Assembly: GCF_001683335.1 (NCBI RefSeq)
Contig: NZ_CP016201.1
Span: 2,525,915-2,589,914 of the forward strand
Direction of reading: 5' to 3'
Origin: Selenomonas sp. oral taxon 126
GTDB taxonomy: Bacteria > Bacillota > Negativicutes > Selenomonadales > Selenomonadaceae
DNA: 64,000 nt
Below, piece by piece: positions 8,555-18,224 of this stretch (its first letter is position 1; every line of letters begins with the position of its first letter). The translations under genes and the position numbers were made by a program. The notes under the pieces were generated by a model, which was not told the origin of the DNA, made no database searches, and saw only the letters and a program-made list of their open reading frames with translations.

Positions 8555-9517
8555 CTAAATATGATAATAGAGAGATAGGAGATAGTAAAGCAGCAGATAG
8601 AGGACGGTCACGGTATACATGAGGCGGATCGCGCCGAGGATGTGCTTCGCCGTAATATCCATATGCGCATCTCCCATATAGGCGCGGAAATGCCGCTCGC
8701 CAAAGTAGTAATTGATGCCGCCGAGTCGGATGTGCAGTGCCCCCGCAACGGGCGCCTCCGCATGACCGCCGTTGGGACTCGGATGCCCTGCGGCATCACG
8801 CACGAGGATGTTCAGCGCGTTGCGCCCGTCATAGCCGAGCAGGAACGCCGCCATCACAAAGAGTATGCCTGTGATCCGCGCGGGAACGAAGTTCAGCACG
8901 TCGTCCACACGTGCCGCCATGCGCCCAAAGTAAAGGTAGCGCTCGTTCTTATAGCCGAGCATGGAGTCCATCGTATTCGCCGCGCGATAGAGAACGGCAA
9001 GCGGCGCGCCCCCGAGTGCAAAGAAGAAAAGCGGCGCAATCACGCCGTCCACGGTGTTCTCCGCCACCGTCTCGATTGCCGCGCGCGCGGCATCCGCCTC
9101 ATCCAGCTCTGCCGTGTCGCGCCCGACGATGTAGCCGACGTGCTCGCGCGCCGCTGTGATATCCCCCTTGACGAGTAGCGCATAGATGTCCTGCCCCGCC
9201 TTGGCAAGCATGCGCGGCGAGATGCAAAAGTAGAGAAGGATGACGCTGACGACATCCGCGCCCCACGCCACGGGCAGCTGACGCGCCGCCAAGAGAAGCC
9301 CCTCGGCAAATGCGTAGGAAATACAGAGTACAAGCAGCGTCAGGAGCGATCCCATCGCAAATTTCTGCGCGTCGCTCCCCCGCAACGGATAGAGCAGCTT
9401 CTCCAAAAATGCAATCAGGCGCCCCAGCACGGCGACGGGATGCCATCGCGTCTGCGGATCGCCGAGGACGGTATCGAGAAAGAACGCCGCCATGGCGATG
9501 AGGGAGGGCGAGATCAT
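8555..9517 (-). CDS. cbiB: Adenosylcobinamide-phosphate synthase CbiB (CobD)
   Basis: A membrane protein of 320 residues that attaches the aminopropanol (phosphate) linker to adenosylcobyric acid. Motifs: FFLDTVLGDPQTRWHPVAVLGRLI at the N-terminus, ETVAENTVDGVIAPLFFF (about residues 146-163) and YRAANTMDSMLGYKNERY (about 176-193). The name CobD is used for this enzyme in some organisms and for the threonine-phosphate decarboxylase in Salmonella; this is the synthase. The start overlaps cbiP by four bases. Confidence 0.93.
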   Translation of the reverse strand: MISPSLIAMAAFFLDTVLGDPQTRWHPVAVLGRLIAFLEKLLYPLRGSDAQKFAMGSLLTLLVLCISYAFAEGLLLAARQLPVAWGADVVSVILLYFCISPRMLAKAGQDIYALLVKGDITAAREHVGYIVGRDTAELDEADAARAAIETVAENTVDGVIAPLFFFALGGAPLAVLYRAANTMDSMLGYKNERYLYFGRMAARVDDVLNFVPARITGILFVMAAFLLGYDGRNALNILVRDAAGHPSPNGGHAEAPVAGALHIRLGGINYYFGERHFRAYMGDAHMDITAKHILGAIRLMYTVTVLYLLLYYLLSLYYHI

Positions 9518-11046
9518 CTGCGCCCCTCCACGATTTCGCGCAGCTTCTCCATGTCGAGGCTCGCACGCACCGTCTCGGCGAGACGGTCATAGGCGCGCTC
9601 CTTTTCCGCACGATAGCGGTACTGCACAGGCAGCTCCTCCCGACCGCGCTGCACGCGCAGACGGTTGAGCAGAGCACGGCGGAAGTCGTCGTCATCGAAT
9701 ACGCCGTGGATGTAGGTGCCCGCAACAAGCCCGTCCGCCGAGACCGCTCCATCGGGCAGATCCACCGCCGTCCCCGCTGCCGAAACAATGCGGAACGGAC
9801 GATGAACGTCCTCCATAAAGTGCGTCTCTCCCATGTGAATCTCATAGCCTGAGAGCCCCGTACCCGCAATCTGTGCCCCCAAAAAGGGAAGGTCAGCGGA
9901 TGCTGTAACCTGACGCAGTCGCTTCGTCGCCGCAAAACTCGTCTCAATCGGCAGATAGCCGAAGCCCGCCGTCTCATCGTGCTCGGACTCCGTATGCAAC
10001 GGGTCGCGCACAACACGGCCAAGCATCTGATAGCCGCCGCAGATGCCAAAGAGCGGCGTCCCCTCTGTCACACGCGCACGGATTGCAGCCTCCAAGCCCG
10101 ACTCACGGATGTAGAGTAGATCCTCCGTCGTATTCTTCGACCCAGGGAGGAGGATGAGGTCGGGCGTCCCGAGCTCGCGCGGCGTACCCACATAGTAGAG
10201 CGCGACATCCGGCTCGTTTGTGAGCGCATCAAAATCCGTAAAATTCGAGAGCTTCGGCGTTCGGATGACGGCAATGCGCAGCTGACCGCTGTGCGCGGAG
10301 CCGTCCCCATAGTGCTTTTCATCAAGCGATACCGAATCCTCCTCGTCGATGCCGAGCTGCTCGATATGCGGCACAACGCCGAGCACGGGTTTCCCCGTTT
10401 TTTCCTCAAGGAAGTCAAGTGCAGGGGTCAGCAGAGTCACGTCGCCGCGAAATTTGTTGATGACAAGCCCCTTGACGAGGGCGCGCTCCTCCTCGTCGAG
10501 AAGTTCCAGCGTGCCCACGAGGGAGGCGAGCGCGCCGCCGCGGTCGATGTCCGCGATGAGGAGGACGGGCGCGCGCAGATGCTTTGCGACGCGCATATTC
10601 ACAATGTCGTTCGCCTTGAGGTTGATCTCGGCGGGACTGCCCGCTCCCTCGATCACAAGCAGGTCGTAGTTTTCCTGCAAGACATCAAGGGCTTCCTCGA
10701 CCGCACCCCACGCCTTGAGCGAGTAGCCCTTGTGGTACTGACGCGCGCTCATATTGCCGACCGGCTCACCCATAATGACGACCTGCGACTGCGAATTCCC
10801 CGTGGGTTTCAGCAGGACAGGATTCATGTGAACCTCGGGCGCAAGCCCCGCCGCCTCTGCCTGCGCAACCTGCGCACGCCCCATCTCGCGCCCGTCGAGT
10901 GTGACATAGGAGTTCAGCGCCATGTTCTGTGCCTTGAACGGCACGACACGCTTCCCCTCCTGCTGAAAGATACGGCAGAGCGCCGTTGTCAATATGCTCT
11001 TGCCCACATGGGAGCTCGTCCCCATCAGCATAATGCTCTTAGCCAT
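9514..11046 (-). CDS. cbiP: Cobyric acid synthase CbiP (CobQ)
   Basis: A glutamine-dependent amidotransferase (510 residues) that amidates four side chains of the corrin ring. The N-terminal DTB synthetase-like domain starts MAKSIMLMGTSSHVGKSILT (P-loop). The C-terminal class I glutaminase-like domain holds PLFGICGGYQMLG with the catalytic Cys (about residue 340) and the histidine in GTYIHGVFDDDDFR (about 440). It overlaps cobU by one base (TGATG). Confidence 0.94.
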   Translation of the reverse strand: MAKSIMLMGTSSHVGKSILTTALCRIFQQEGKRVVPFKAQNMALNSYVTLDGREMGRAQVAQAEAAGLAPEVHMNPVLLKPTGNSQSQVVIMGEPVGNMSARQYHKGYSLKAWGAVEEALDVLQENYDLLVIEGAGSPAEINLKANDIVNMRVAKHLRAPVLLIADIDRGGALASLVGTLELLDEEERALVKGLVINKFRGDVTLLTPALDFLEEKTGKPVLGVVPHIEQLGIDEEDSVSLDEKHYGDGSAHSGQLRIAVIRTPKLSNFTDFDALTNEPDVALYYVGTPRELGTPDLILLPGSKNTTEDLLYIRESGLEAAIRARVTEGTPLFGICGGYQMLGRVVRDPLHTESEHDETAGFGYLPIETSFAATKRLRQVTASADLPFLGAQIAGTGLSGYEIHMGETHFMEDVHRPFRIVSAAGTAVDLPDGAVSADGLVAGTYIHGVFDDDDFRRALLNRLRVQRGREELPVQYRYRAEKERAYDRLAETVRASLDMEKLREIVEGRR

Positions 11047-11615
11047 CAGATCGCCTCCGCAATTTTCTTGATGTTCACGGGAATGCCGCAGGTGACAAGG
11101 TAGACCTCTGCGGCGCTGTGTGCAATCTGCTGATTCGCCAGCCCCGCCATATCGCGGTAGAGGCGTCCAAGCCGATGTTCGGGCACAATGCCCGCACCCA
11201 CCTCGTTCGTGACGAAGATCGTCGTCGCCTCCACCTCCTGCGCCGCCTGAATCAGCGCACCAATCCGCTCCTCCACATGGAGGACGAAGGAGTCACGCTC
11301 CTGCTCGTCTTCGGGATATTGGAGCATATCATTGCTCAGGAACATTGTAATGCAGTCAAAGAGAATCACGCCGTGCGACTTCCCCGCCTCGCGGATGGCG
11401 TTCTCCGAAAAAAAGGGAGCCTCATAGGTCGACCAGTTGGCAGGACGGCGCGCCTGATGGAGATCGACGCGTTGCTGCATCTCCGTATCGTAGACCTGTG
11501 CCGTTGCAATGTAGGCGACCTGTGCCCCAAACGCGGCACAATGTGCGGCATAGCGCTCGGCAAATGCAGACTTGCCCGAGCGGACACCGCCCGTCACGAG
11601 AATTATCTGTCCCAT
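11046..11615 (-). CDS. cobU: Adenosylcobinamide kinase/guanylyltransferase CobU
   Basis: A bifunctional enzyme of 189 residues that phosphorylates adenosylcobinamide and then attaches GMP. It begins MGQIILVTGGVRSGKSAFAE with a P-loop. The histidine region HQARRPANWSTYEAP (about residues 52-66) and DCITMFLSNDM follow, as in the family. The ATG at 11615 is preferred over a GTG nine bases earlier, because GGAGG lies only one base before that GTG. It overlaps the cbiA end by 13 bases. Confidence 0.92.
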   Translation of the reverse strand: MGQIILVTGGVRSGKSAFAERYAAHCAAFGAQVAYIATAQVYDTEMQQRVDLHQARRPANWSTYEAPFFSENAIREAGKSHGVILFDCITMFLSNDMLQYPEDEQERDSFVLHVEERIGALIQAAQEVEATTIFVTNEVGAGIVPEHRLGRLYRDMAGLANQQIAHSAAEVYLVTCGIPVNIKKIAEAI

Positions 11616-12970
11616 CTGCGACACGCCTCCACAAAATGATTTGCCGCATCCTGACAGCCTGCAAAGTGCAGATGCAGATAGCTGCCGAGCGCATTTTTGT
11701 ACGCATGCCCCGCAGCATACTGCGCATGATTGCGCAGCTTTGTGAAGCGGAACGGACGCGCTGCTGCCGTGCCCTCGTCTGCCTCCTCCACGGAGAAGTG
11801 GAATTCATGTCCGTGAAGCACAAGCCCCGCCGCACCGAGTACGGTGTCTGCCAGCTGCTCCGCCTCCACATAGCCGACCATCTGCAGTTTCTCCGTCATG
11901 CGTGCGCGCGCTGGGAAGATGCCGACCATCTCATGCTCTGCCCCGTCGAAATCAATCAGGGAGCGCATCAGATACATATAGCCGCCGCATTCGGCGTAGA
12001 GCGGCATCCCCGCTTCTGCCGCACGGCGGATCGAGGCGCACATTGCCGTATTCTCCGCCAGCTGGCGCGCAAACATCTCGGGGAAACCGCCGCCGATGAT
12101 GATGCCGTCCACATCGGGCAGTGCCTCATCGTGCAGGGGGCTGAACGTGACGATCTCCGCGCCGTGCGCCTCGAGTTCTGCAAGGCTCGCCGCATAGTAA
12201 AAGGAAAACGCCTCGTCGCGCGCCACGCCGATGCGGACGGAAGATACAGCATCCGTGTGCATGGGAGGGGCAACAGACAGTGGAGAGGCACTGCGGGCAA
12301 GTTCCATAATCGCGTCCAGATCCAGCCCCGCCTCGACCCGCTGCCCAACAGTGGCGATCGTCGCCGCCGCCGCGTGCTCCTCCACGGGCGTCAATCCGAG
12401 ATGACGCTCGGGCAAAGCGAGCGCGGCGTCGCGCCGCAGAGCGCCGTAGACGCGCAGCTCGACGCCCTCCATCGCCGTGCGCACCATCTCCTCATGTGTC
12501 TCGCTGCCGAGGCGGTTGAGGAGCACGCCCGCGAGATTGACCGCAGGGTCATAGACACGGAAGCCGAGCGCCGTTGCCGCCGCAGACGCTCCGACGGATT
12601 TTGCATCGATGACGAGCAGAACGGGTGCGTCCAGCGCCTTTGCAATCGCAGCCGTCGAACTGACGCCGCGCCGCCCGCCGTCATAGAGTCCCATGACCCC
12701 CTCGATGACGGCGATGTCCGCATCCACGCATTCGTGCGCAAAGATCTCCGTCAGACGCGCCTCGGGCACGAGCCACGTGTCCAGATTATGTCCCGTACGC
12801 CCGCTCGCCAGATGATGATAGCCGAGGTCGATGTAGTCCGGCCCCACCTTGAAGGACTGCACGCGAAGACCACGCGCGCGCAGAGCCGAAAGAAGCCCTG
12901 TCACGAGCGTGGTCTTGCCGCCGCCTGACTGCGTCGCTGCAATCACAATGCGCGGGATATTCCACTGCAT
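11603..12970 (-). CDS. cbiA: Cobyrinate a,c-diamide synthase CbiA
   Basis: A glutamine-dependent amidotransferase of 455 residues acting on the a and c side chains of cobyrinate (cobalt form). N-terminal nucleotide-binding domain: VIAATQSGGGKTTLVTGLL (P-loop, about residues 9-27) and VGPDYIDLGYH. C-terminal glutaminase domain: PLYAECGGYMYLM with the catalytic Cys (about residue 330), and a histidine near the end (HFSVEEAD region). Good AAGGAG ribosome site before ATG 12970. Confidence 0.93.
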   Translation of the reverse strand: MQWNIPRIVIAATQSGGGKTTLVTGLLSALRARGLRVQSFKVGPDYIDLGYHHLASGRTGHNLDTWLVPEARLTEIFAHECVDADIAVIEGVMGLYDGGRRGVSSTAAIAKALDAPVLLVIDAKSVGASAAATALGFRVYDPAVNLAGVLLNRLGSETHEEMVRTAMEGVELRVYGALRRDAALALPERHLGLTPVEEHAAAATIATVGQRVEAGLDLDAIMELARSASPLSVAPPMHTDAVSSVRIGVARDEAFSFYYAASLAELEAHGAEIVTFSPLHDEALPDVDGIIIGGGFPEMFARQLAENTAMCASIRRAAEAGMPLYAECGGYMYLMRSLIDFDGAEHEMVGIFPARARMTEKLQMVGYVEAEQLADTVLGAAGLVLHGHEFHFSVEEADEGTAAARPFRFTKLRNHAQYAAGHAYKNALGSYLHLHFAGCQDAANHFVEACRRWDR

Positions 12971-12984
12971 GAATCCATCTCTCC

Positions 12985-13620
12985 TTAGGGACGCGTGTTG
13001 TCAATGAGATACATGAGCGCGTTGATCGCCGCAGCGGCAATCGGGCTGCCGCCCTTCGTCCCCTCGACGGTGATATAGGGAACGATGCCGTGCGATGCAA
13101 GCGCCGCCTTGGACTCAGCCGCGCCCACGAAACCCACGGGAATGCCCACGATGCAGGCGGGACGGATGCCCTCCTCACGCACGAGGCGCAGCACCTCGAA
13201 GAGCGCCGTCGGCGCGTTGCCAATGGCGACAATGCTACCGTCGAGCGCCTTGCCGAACTGGCGCATGGCAACCATCGAGCGCGTAATGCCCTCTGCCTTT
13301 GCACGGGCAGCAACCTCGGGATCGGCAACCAGACAGTGTACCTCGCCGCCGAACGAAGCGAGCTTCTTCTTGTTGATGCCCGTGCGCACCATCTCGACAT
13401 CCGTATAGATATGCGCACCCGCCTTCAGTGCCTCAATGGCGCGGTCAATCGCCTCTGGATGCACGCGCGTGATCGGCGCATAGCCGACATCACCCGAGGC
13501 ATGGATCAGGCGCGAATAGAGCTTCGTTGCACGCTCATCCAGATGAAGCCCCTCCAGATGGGGCGCAATCAGCTCCATGCTGCGGTTTTCAATCGCCATC
13601 GGCTCCTTGATGAAATCCAT
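12985..13620 (-). CDS. cbiC: Cobalt-precorrin-8 methylmutase CbiC
   Basis: A 211-residue isomerase that moves the methyl group from C11 to C12, giving cobyrinate. Recognised by the conserved RLIHASGDVGY (about residues 40-50, with the active-site His), TDVEMVRTGI and the C-terminal GNAPTALFEVLRL and GFVGAAESKAAL. Length is normal. It precedes cbiA by 14 bases, matching its place in the pathway. Confidence 0.93.
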   Translation of the reverse strand: MDFIKEPMAIENRSMELIAPHLEGLHLDERATKLYSRLIHASGDVGYAPITRVHPEAIDRAIEALKAGAHIYTDVEMVRTGINKKKLASFGGEVHCLVADPEVAARAKAEGITRSMVAMRQFGKALDGSIVAIGNAPTALFEVLRLVREEGIRPACIVGIPVGFVGAAESKAALASHGIVPYITVEGTKGGSPIAAAAINALMYLIDNTRP

Positions 13621-13635
13621 GGATAACTCCTATTC

Positions 13636-14418
13636 CTACGATTCGCTGACCGAATCGACAAATGTCTTTATTTCTTCATAGCTGTGTGCAAGATGCGGGT
13701 AGGAAAGCACGGGGCGGTCGATCACGATGACGGGCAGATTGAGATCCGCCGCCGCCTGAAATTTGGCATCCGTGCCGCCAATTGTCCCGCTGTTCTTTGT
13801 GATGATAACATCCGCCTGATACTTCTCATACATACTGCGGTTCAGTTCGCGCGAGAACGGTCCCTGCATCGCAATGATCTGCGCCGGCGTCAGCCCGAGC
13901 CCCTCACAGAGCGCAATGACCTCCGCCGTCGGCAGAACGCGTGCAATGAGGGTACAGTCCGCAAGTGGCTCTGCCTTTACGAAGCGCTCCAGATTGCGGC
14001 TACCCGTCGTCAAAAAAATATTTTTTCCAAGCCGCGCCGCAACCTCTGACGCCTCCTCATAGGAGTGCACGAGATGTACATTCTCATACGAGATGTCCGT
14101 CAGATCACGCTCAAAGCGGATGTAGGGAATCCCCGCCGCCGTGCACGCTGTCATGGCGTTGCGCGAGACATTGACGGCGTAGGGATGGGTCGCGTCGACG
14201 AAGACGTGCACGCCATGCTCCGCGAAAAATGCGCGTAGCCCCCCCTCATCGAGCGGCGTGTCGTTGATGAGGAGGCGACCGCTACCGCTCTCCCGCTGCT
14301 CTGCGAGGAGCTGCTGCCCGTAGGAGCTGACGACCGACGCCGCCACGTCATATCCTGCTACACAGAGGCGACGCACGATCTCACGTCCGTCCTGTGTGCC
14401 TGCTGCCGTGAATATCAA
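13636..14418 (-). CDS. cbiJ: Cobalt-precorrin-6A reductase CbiJ
   Basis: A 260-residue NAD(P)H-dependent reductase of the CobK/CbiJ family. Visible features: an N-terminal MIFTAAGTQDGREIVRRL dinucleotide-binding start, FVDATHPYAVNVSRNA (about residues 74-89), and the C-terminal TKNSGTIGGTDAKFQAA (about 205-221). The start codon is TTG at 14418, overlapping the cbiH stop by four bases. Confidence 0.9.
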   Translation of the reverse strand: MIFTAAGTQDGREIVRRLCVAGYDVAASVVSSYGQQLLAEQRESGSGRLLINDTPLDEGGLRAFFAEHGVHVFVDATHPYAVNVSRNAMTACTAAGIPYIRFERDLTDISYENVHLVHSYEEASEVAARLGKNIFLTTGSRNLERFVKAEPLADCTLIARVLPTAEVIALCEGLGLTPAQIIAMQGPFSRELNRSMYEKYQADVIITKNSGTIGGTDAKFQAAADLNLPVIVIDRPVLSYPHLAHSYEEIKTFVDSVSES

Positions 14419-15170
14419 AGCCCCGGCTCCCGTTTCTGATAGCCGCGCGGTGTAATCATCCAGTCGCCCACCGTCCGCGTCTTCGAGTTGCCGATGATGA
14501 CGAGCGAGAACATGTTGATGTCCTCCTTCGTAAAGTCACCAAGCGTAGAGATCAGCGTCGCCTCATTCGCACGGCTCGCCCCCGTCACAATGCCAACAGG
14601 AGTCTCGGCTGCACGGTGGCGCAGGAAGATCTCTTGTACTGCCTTGATCTGCCCCACGCGCTTATTGCTGCGCGGATTGTAAAGCGCCGTGACAAAGTCG
14701 CCCTTTGCCGCGAGCTCTGCGCGCTCCTGAATGATCTCCCACGGCGTGAGCAGATCCGAGAGGCTGATGACAACGAAGTCGTGCATGAGAGGCGCACCGA
14801 GGAGTCCCGCCGCCGCACTCATCGCCGAGACCCCCGGGATGACACCGCCGAATTCGGGGCGCTCCGCCTCATCCATCTTCACAAGCAGCTCAAGCACGAG
14901 TCCTGCCATCCCGTAGATGCCGGCATCGCCGCTCGAGATGACGACAACCGTCTCCCCCTCCGACGCCTCCTTGAGCGCCGCACGGCAACGGTCGATCTCC
15001 TGTGTCATGCCCGTATCGAGCACCTTTTTCCCATCGACCAGCTCCGCAATGAGCTCCACATAGCGCTTGTAGCCGACAACCGTCGTCGCTTCCTCGATTG
15101 TGCGCCGCGCGCGGTAGGTCATATCATCCAGACTGCCGGGGCCGATGCCCACAACACTTATTTTTCCCAT
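14415..15170 (-). CDS. cbiH: Cobalt-factor III C17-methyltransferase CbiH
   Basis: A SAM-dependent tetrapyrrole methylase (251 residues) that methylates C17 and contracts the ring. Family motifs: VVGIGPGSLDDMT (N-terminal glycine loop), ISSGDAGIYGMAGL (about residues 79-92) and PGVSAMSAAAGLLGAPL (about 112-128), then LYNPRSNKR. Related cbiF and cbiE share the fold; identity here comes from the CbiH-like ISSGDAGIYGMA motif and the missing slot in the operon. Confidence 0.9.
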   Translation of the reverse strand: MGKISVVGIGPGSLDDMTYRARRTIEEATTVVGYKRYVELIAELVDGKKVLDTGMTQEIDRCRAALKEASEGETVVVISSGDAGIYGMAGLVLELLVKMDEAERPEFGGVIPGVSAMSAAAGLLGAPLMHDFVVISLSDLLTPWEIIQERAELAAKGDFVTALYNPRSNKRVGQIKAVQEIFLRHRAAETPVGIVTGASRANEATLISTLGDFTKEDINMFSLVIIGNSKTRTVGDWMITPRGYQKREPGL

Positions 15171-16246
15171 AAGAGTGCCACCGTCACTTTCCCAAATGAT
15201 GTTTTTTCGAGCGCCATGCGCCCGCCTGCTTTACCTGCCGCACAGAGCGCCGCCGCTTCGGATACATTCCCGGCGCCGATCGTCTGCCGGACAAAATCGG
15301 ACTCCTTTAGCCCGTATCGTTCAATCATCTCTGCAAGTGCCTCGTTCGGAAAGAAGCGTATCTCCCGCCCGAGCGTCTCTGCCGCTGCAAGCAGCCCCGC
15401 CTCATCGCGCTTGACTGTCGTGCTCGCGAGGAGATCGATGTCAGACGGCTCTCTGCCGATTATGCCGCACGCCTCCGTCAGCGCACGCAGGATCTTCGCC
15501 TCGGGGATACCCGCGCGGCAGCCGACGCCGGCAATGAGACGGCGCGGCACGAGATACAGTGTGCGCGGCGCATGTTCCTGCGGAAGGTCATCCGCCGCCG
15601 TGATAACGACGCGGTACTCATCCGCCCCCACGGGCGGTATAGCCCCACGAAAGAGACGTGCCTGCACTTCCTCCGCGCGCAGCTGCGCCTCGTAGAATGC
15701 GGCATGCGGCAAATCGCTCGCAATATAATACGCGATTTCCTTGCCCTCGAGCAGCGCCGTATTCAGCACCTGTATTGCCGATTTCGGCACGGGGCGCAGC
15801 GCAAGCCGCGCGGCAATCGCATCAGGGGCAAGCATGCCCGTCACATCCGTTGCCGTCGTAATGACGGGGTCGGCGCCCACCGCCGCGCAGAGGTTTCGCG
15901 TGAGTTCATTCGCGCCGCCGATATGCCCCGAGAGGAGGCTGATGCCGTGCCGCCCCGCCTCGTCAAAGACGAGGACGGCGGGATCGTATAGCTTGTTCTC
16001 CACATAGGGTGCAATCATGCGCACGACAATGCCCGTCGCCATCACGCAGACGAGCGCATCATAGCGCGTAAACGCCGTCTGCATGATATCCGCAAGCCGC
16101 TCAAAGTAAACGGTCTCGCTGTTCGTCAATGCACTGCCGCGCAGATGCTCGGGCAGATGCACCGTCACACCGCCCTCCACAGCGCCCGCGAGGTGGTCTG
16201 CGAGAGCCGCACCGCCCGCCGTGAGCGCAAAAAGCGCTGTTCTCAT
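15158..16246 (-). CDS. cbiG: Cobalt-precorrin-5A hydrolase CbiG
   Basis: A 362-residue enzyme that opens the delta-lactone and releases acetaldehyde in the anaerobic pathway. Seen: the N-terminal CbiG domain with VCVMATGIVVRMIAPYV (about residues 47-63) and DEAGRHGISLLSGHIGGAN (about 75-93). The C-terminal CobE-like domain begins VPRRLIAGVGCRAGIP. It overlaps cbiH by 13 bases and cbiF by four. Its presence shows that the oxygen-independent route is used. Confidence 0.92.
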   Translation of the reverse strand: MRTALFALTAGGAALADHLAGAVEGGVTVHLPEHLRGSALTNSETVYFERLADIMQTAFTRYDALVCVMATGIVVRMIAPYVENKLYDPAVLVFDEAGRHGISLLSGHIGGANELTRNLCAAVGADPVITTATDVTGMLAPDAIAARLALRPVPKSAIQVLNTALLEGKEIAYYIASDLPHAAFYEAQLRAEEVQARLFRGAIPPVGADEYRVVITAADDLPQEHAPRTLYLVPRRLIAGVGCRAGIPEAKILRALTEACGIIGREPSDIDLLASTTVKRDEAGLLAAAETLGREIRFFPNEALAEMIERYGLKESDFVRQTIGAGNVSEAAALCAAGKAGGRMALEKTSFGKVTVALLWEK

Positions 16247-16998
16247 GCTTTCGCGTCCCGGAACATGTGCGAGAACTGCGGTGCATAGAGCTGCGAGAGC
16301 TCATATTCCGTATTGAGGCAGTCCCCGACCACGATCATCGCCGTGCGGTCGATCTCCTCCGCCTTCACCTGCTCCGCAATCGTCGCGAGCGTGCCGCGCA
16401 GGATCTTCTGCTCCGGCCATGTCGCGCGCTGTACGATGGCAATCGGCGTGGTCTCCTCGTAGCCGCCCGCAATGAGCTCCGCCGCAACCTCCTCGATCAT
16501 TGCAATCGAGAGGAAGATGCACATCGTCGCATGATGTGCCGCAAGGCTGCGCAGCTTCTCGCGCTCCGGTACGGGCGTACGCCCCTCGTTGCGCGTGATG
16601 ATGACTGTCTGCGAGATGCCGGGCAGCGTATACTCCTGCCGCAGCGCCGCCGCCGTCCCAAGGAAGGAGCTGACACCGGGCACGACATCGTATGCAAAGC
16701 CGCGCTTCTCCCACGCGTCCATCTGCTCCTGGATCGCGCCGTAGATCGCGGGATCGCCCGTATGGAGGCGCACGGTCATCTTTCCGTCGGCTTCCGCCTG
16801 CGCGATGACCTCCACCACCTCGTCCAGCGTCATATGCGCCGAGTTGTGGATCTCCGCCCCGTCCTTGCAGTAGTCAAGGAGGGCAGGATTGACAAGCGAG
16901 CCCGCATAGATGACGACATCCGCCTCTGCGAGATAGCGCACGCCCTTTACCGTGATGAGTTCGGGATCACCGGGACCCGCACCGACAATATGGATCAT
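16243..16998 (-). CDS. cbiF: Cobalt-precorrin-4 C11-methyltransferase CbiF
   Basis: A 251-residue tetrapyrrole methylase using SAM. It has IVGAGPGDPELITVKGVRYL at the N-terminus, VRLHTGDPAIYGAIQEQMD (about residues 76-94) and VVPGVSSFLGTAAALRQEYT (about 104-123), which are typical of CbiF/CobM. It overlaps cbiG by four bases and follows cbiT by nine. Confidence 0.93.
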   Translation of the reverse strand: MIHIVGAGPGDPELITVKGVRYLAEADVVIYAGSLVNPALLDYCKDGAEIHNSAHMTLDEVVEVIAQAEADGKMTVRLHTGDPAIYGAIQEQMDAWEKRGFAYDVVPGVSSFLGTAAALRQEYTLPGISQTVIITRNEGRTPVPEREKLRSLAAHHATMCIFLSIAMIEEVAAELIAGGYEETTPIAIVQRATWPEQKILRGTLATIAEQVKAEEIDRTAMIVVGDCLNTEYELSQLYAPQFSHMFRDAKA

Positions 16999-17007
16999 AT
17001 TTCTTCC

Positions 17008-17583
17008 TCACTTTCTCTGAGCTGTGATGATATAGATGGGATTGAGCGCCTTTGCCATATCGTACGGGCCGACGCGCTCGAGTCTGCTGATCTGCACCTG
17101 TATCGCCTCGTAGGTATAGAGGTCTGCGTGTGCGTGGAAATAGTCCAGACAGGCAGCGACCGTCTGAATTGTAATCGCATTCGCCACAATGCGCCCGTTG
17201 GGGCGCAGCCGCTCCCCGATGATATCCAGAATATCCGCGAGGCGTCGGCCGCTGCCGCCAATCAGAGCCACATCCAACGTTGGCAGACCCGCCAGTGCGT
17301 CGGGGGCTGCCCCCTCCACAACGGTGATATTCTCAACGGAGAATTTCTTTGCATTCTCCGCAATCAGACCAATCCCCTCGGGATTCTTTTCTATCGCGTA
17401 CACATGCCCCGCAGGTGCAAGCCGTGCCGCCTCGATTGAGAGTGAGCCCGTGCCCGCACCGATGTCATAGACGACGGCATCGGGCGCAATCTGCGCCTTG
17501 ACCAGCGTGAGGATGCGAATTTCCTCCTTCGTCATCGGCACCTTGCCGCGCACAAACGCCTCGTCCTTGATTCCAAGATTCAT
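17008..17583 (-). CDS. cbiT: Cobalt-precorrin-6B C15-methyltransferase (decarboxylating) CbiT
   Basis: A 191-residue Rossmann-type SAM methyltransferase, distinct from the tetrapyrrole methylases around it. Motifs: VPMTKEEIRILTLVKAQI (about residues 14-31), then the SAM loop VYDIGAGTGSLSIEAARL. ATG 17583 is used rather than the TTG one codon upstream, because it forms a TGATG overlap with cbiE. Together with CbiE it does the work of one fused CobL protein of the aerobic pathway. Confidence 0.92.
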   Translation of the reverse strand: MNLGIKDEAFVRGKVPMTKEEIRILTLVKAQIAPDAVVYDIGAGTGSLSIEAARLAPAGHVYAIEKNPEGIGLIAENAKKFSVENITVVEGAAPDALAGLPTLDVALIGGSGRRLADILDIIGERLRPNGRIVANAITIQTVAACLDYFHAHADLYTYEAIQVQISRLERVGPYDMAKALNPIYIITAQRK

Positions 17584-18224
17584 CAATATTTCTCCTCATG
17601 CGCGCAGACAATGATGACACCGTGCCCGATGCCGTCCGTGTCCGCCGCCTGACCTATCGTCATTTCTGTGATCTGCTCATCTGCATACGAAAGCCGCGTG
17701 CAAACATACATTGTGTCATCGCTGCTCCATCCGTGCGCCATGAGGCGCGCGGCAATGGTCTGCGAGTTGTTCCGCCCATCCGTCAGCATGCCGAGCACAG
17801 CACCATCCGTGCGGAGAAGCTCTGTCTCATGCGGTTCACGCCCGTGAAAGCTGAGAAGCCGCGCAGAGTGCCACGGCAACGCCAGCCGCGCAAACGCCAT
17901 CTGCAGGGAGCTGATCCCCGGGATGACCTCGATCTGCCCAATGGGAAAGCTGCGCCGCAGTGCGTCGAGCAGCGAATAGTAGCCGGGATCGCCCGAAACC
18001 ATGACGACAACATCATCCTCTGCGAGCGCATCGCGTATAAAGGAAAGCACGCCCGGAATATCCGCACCGATGGCGCACTCGCGCGCCCCGCTGTGGGAAA
18101 AATCTGCAAGCGCGCGTTTCCCCCCGACAAGGATACGCGCATTTTCGATTGTTTTCTGTGCTTTTGGCAACAAATACGCAGGATCGCCGGGGCCGATGCC
18201 GACAACAATAATTTTATGACTCAC
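17583..18224 (-). CDS. cbiE: Cobalt-precorrin-7 C5-methyltransferase CbiE
   Basis: A 213-residue tetrapyrrole methylase that methylates C5. It starts IIVVGIGPGDPAYLLPKAQK and has MVSGDPGYYSLLDALR and VIPGISSLQMAFARLALPW, as in CbiE/CobL-N. Starts at GTG 18224 with GGAG eight bases upstream, and overlaps cbiD by 11 bases. Confidence 0.92.
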   Translation of the reverse strand: MSHKIIVVGIGPGDPAYLLPKAQKTIENARILVGGKRALADFSHSGARECAIGADIPGVLSFIRDALAEDDVVVMVSGDPGYYSLLDALRRSFPIGQIEVIPGISSLQMAFARLALPWHSARLLSFHGREPHETELLRTDGAVLGMLTDGRNNSQTIAARLMAHGWSSDDTMYVCTRLSYADEQITEMTIGQAADTDGIGHGVIIVCAHEEKY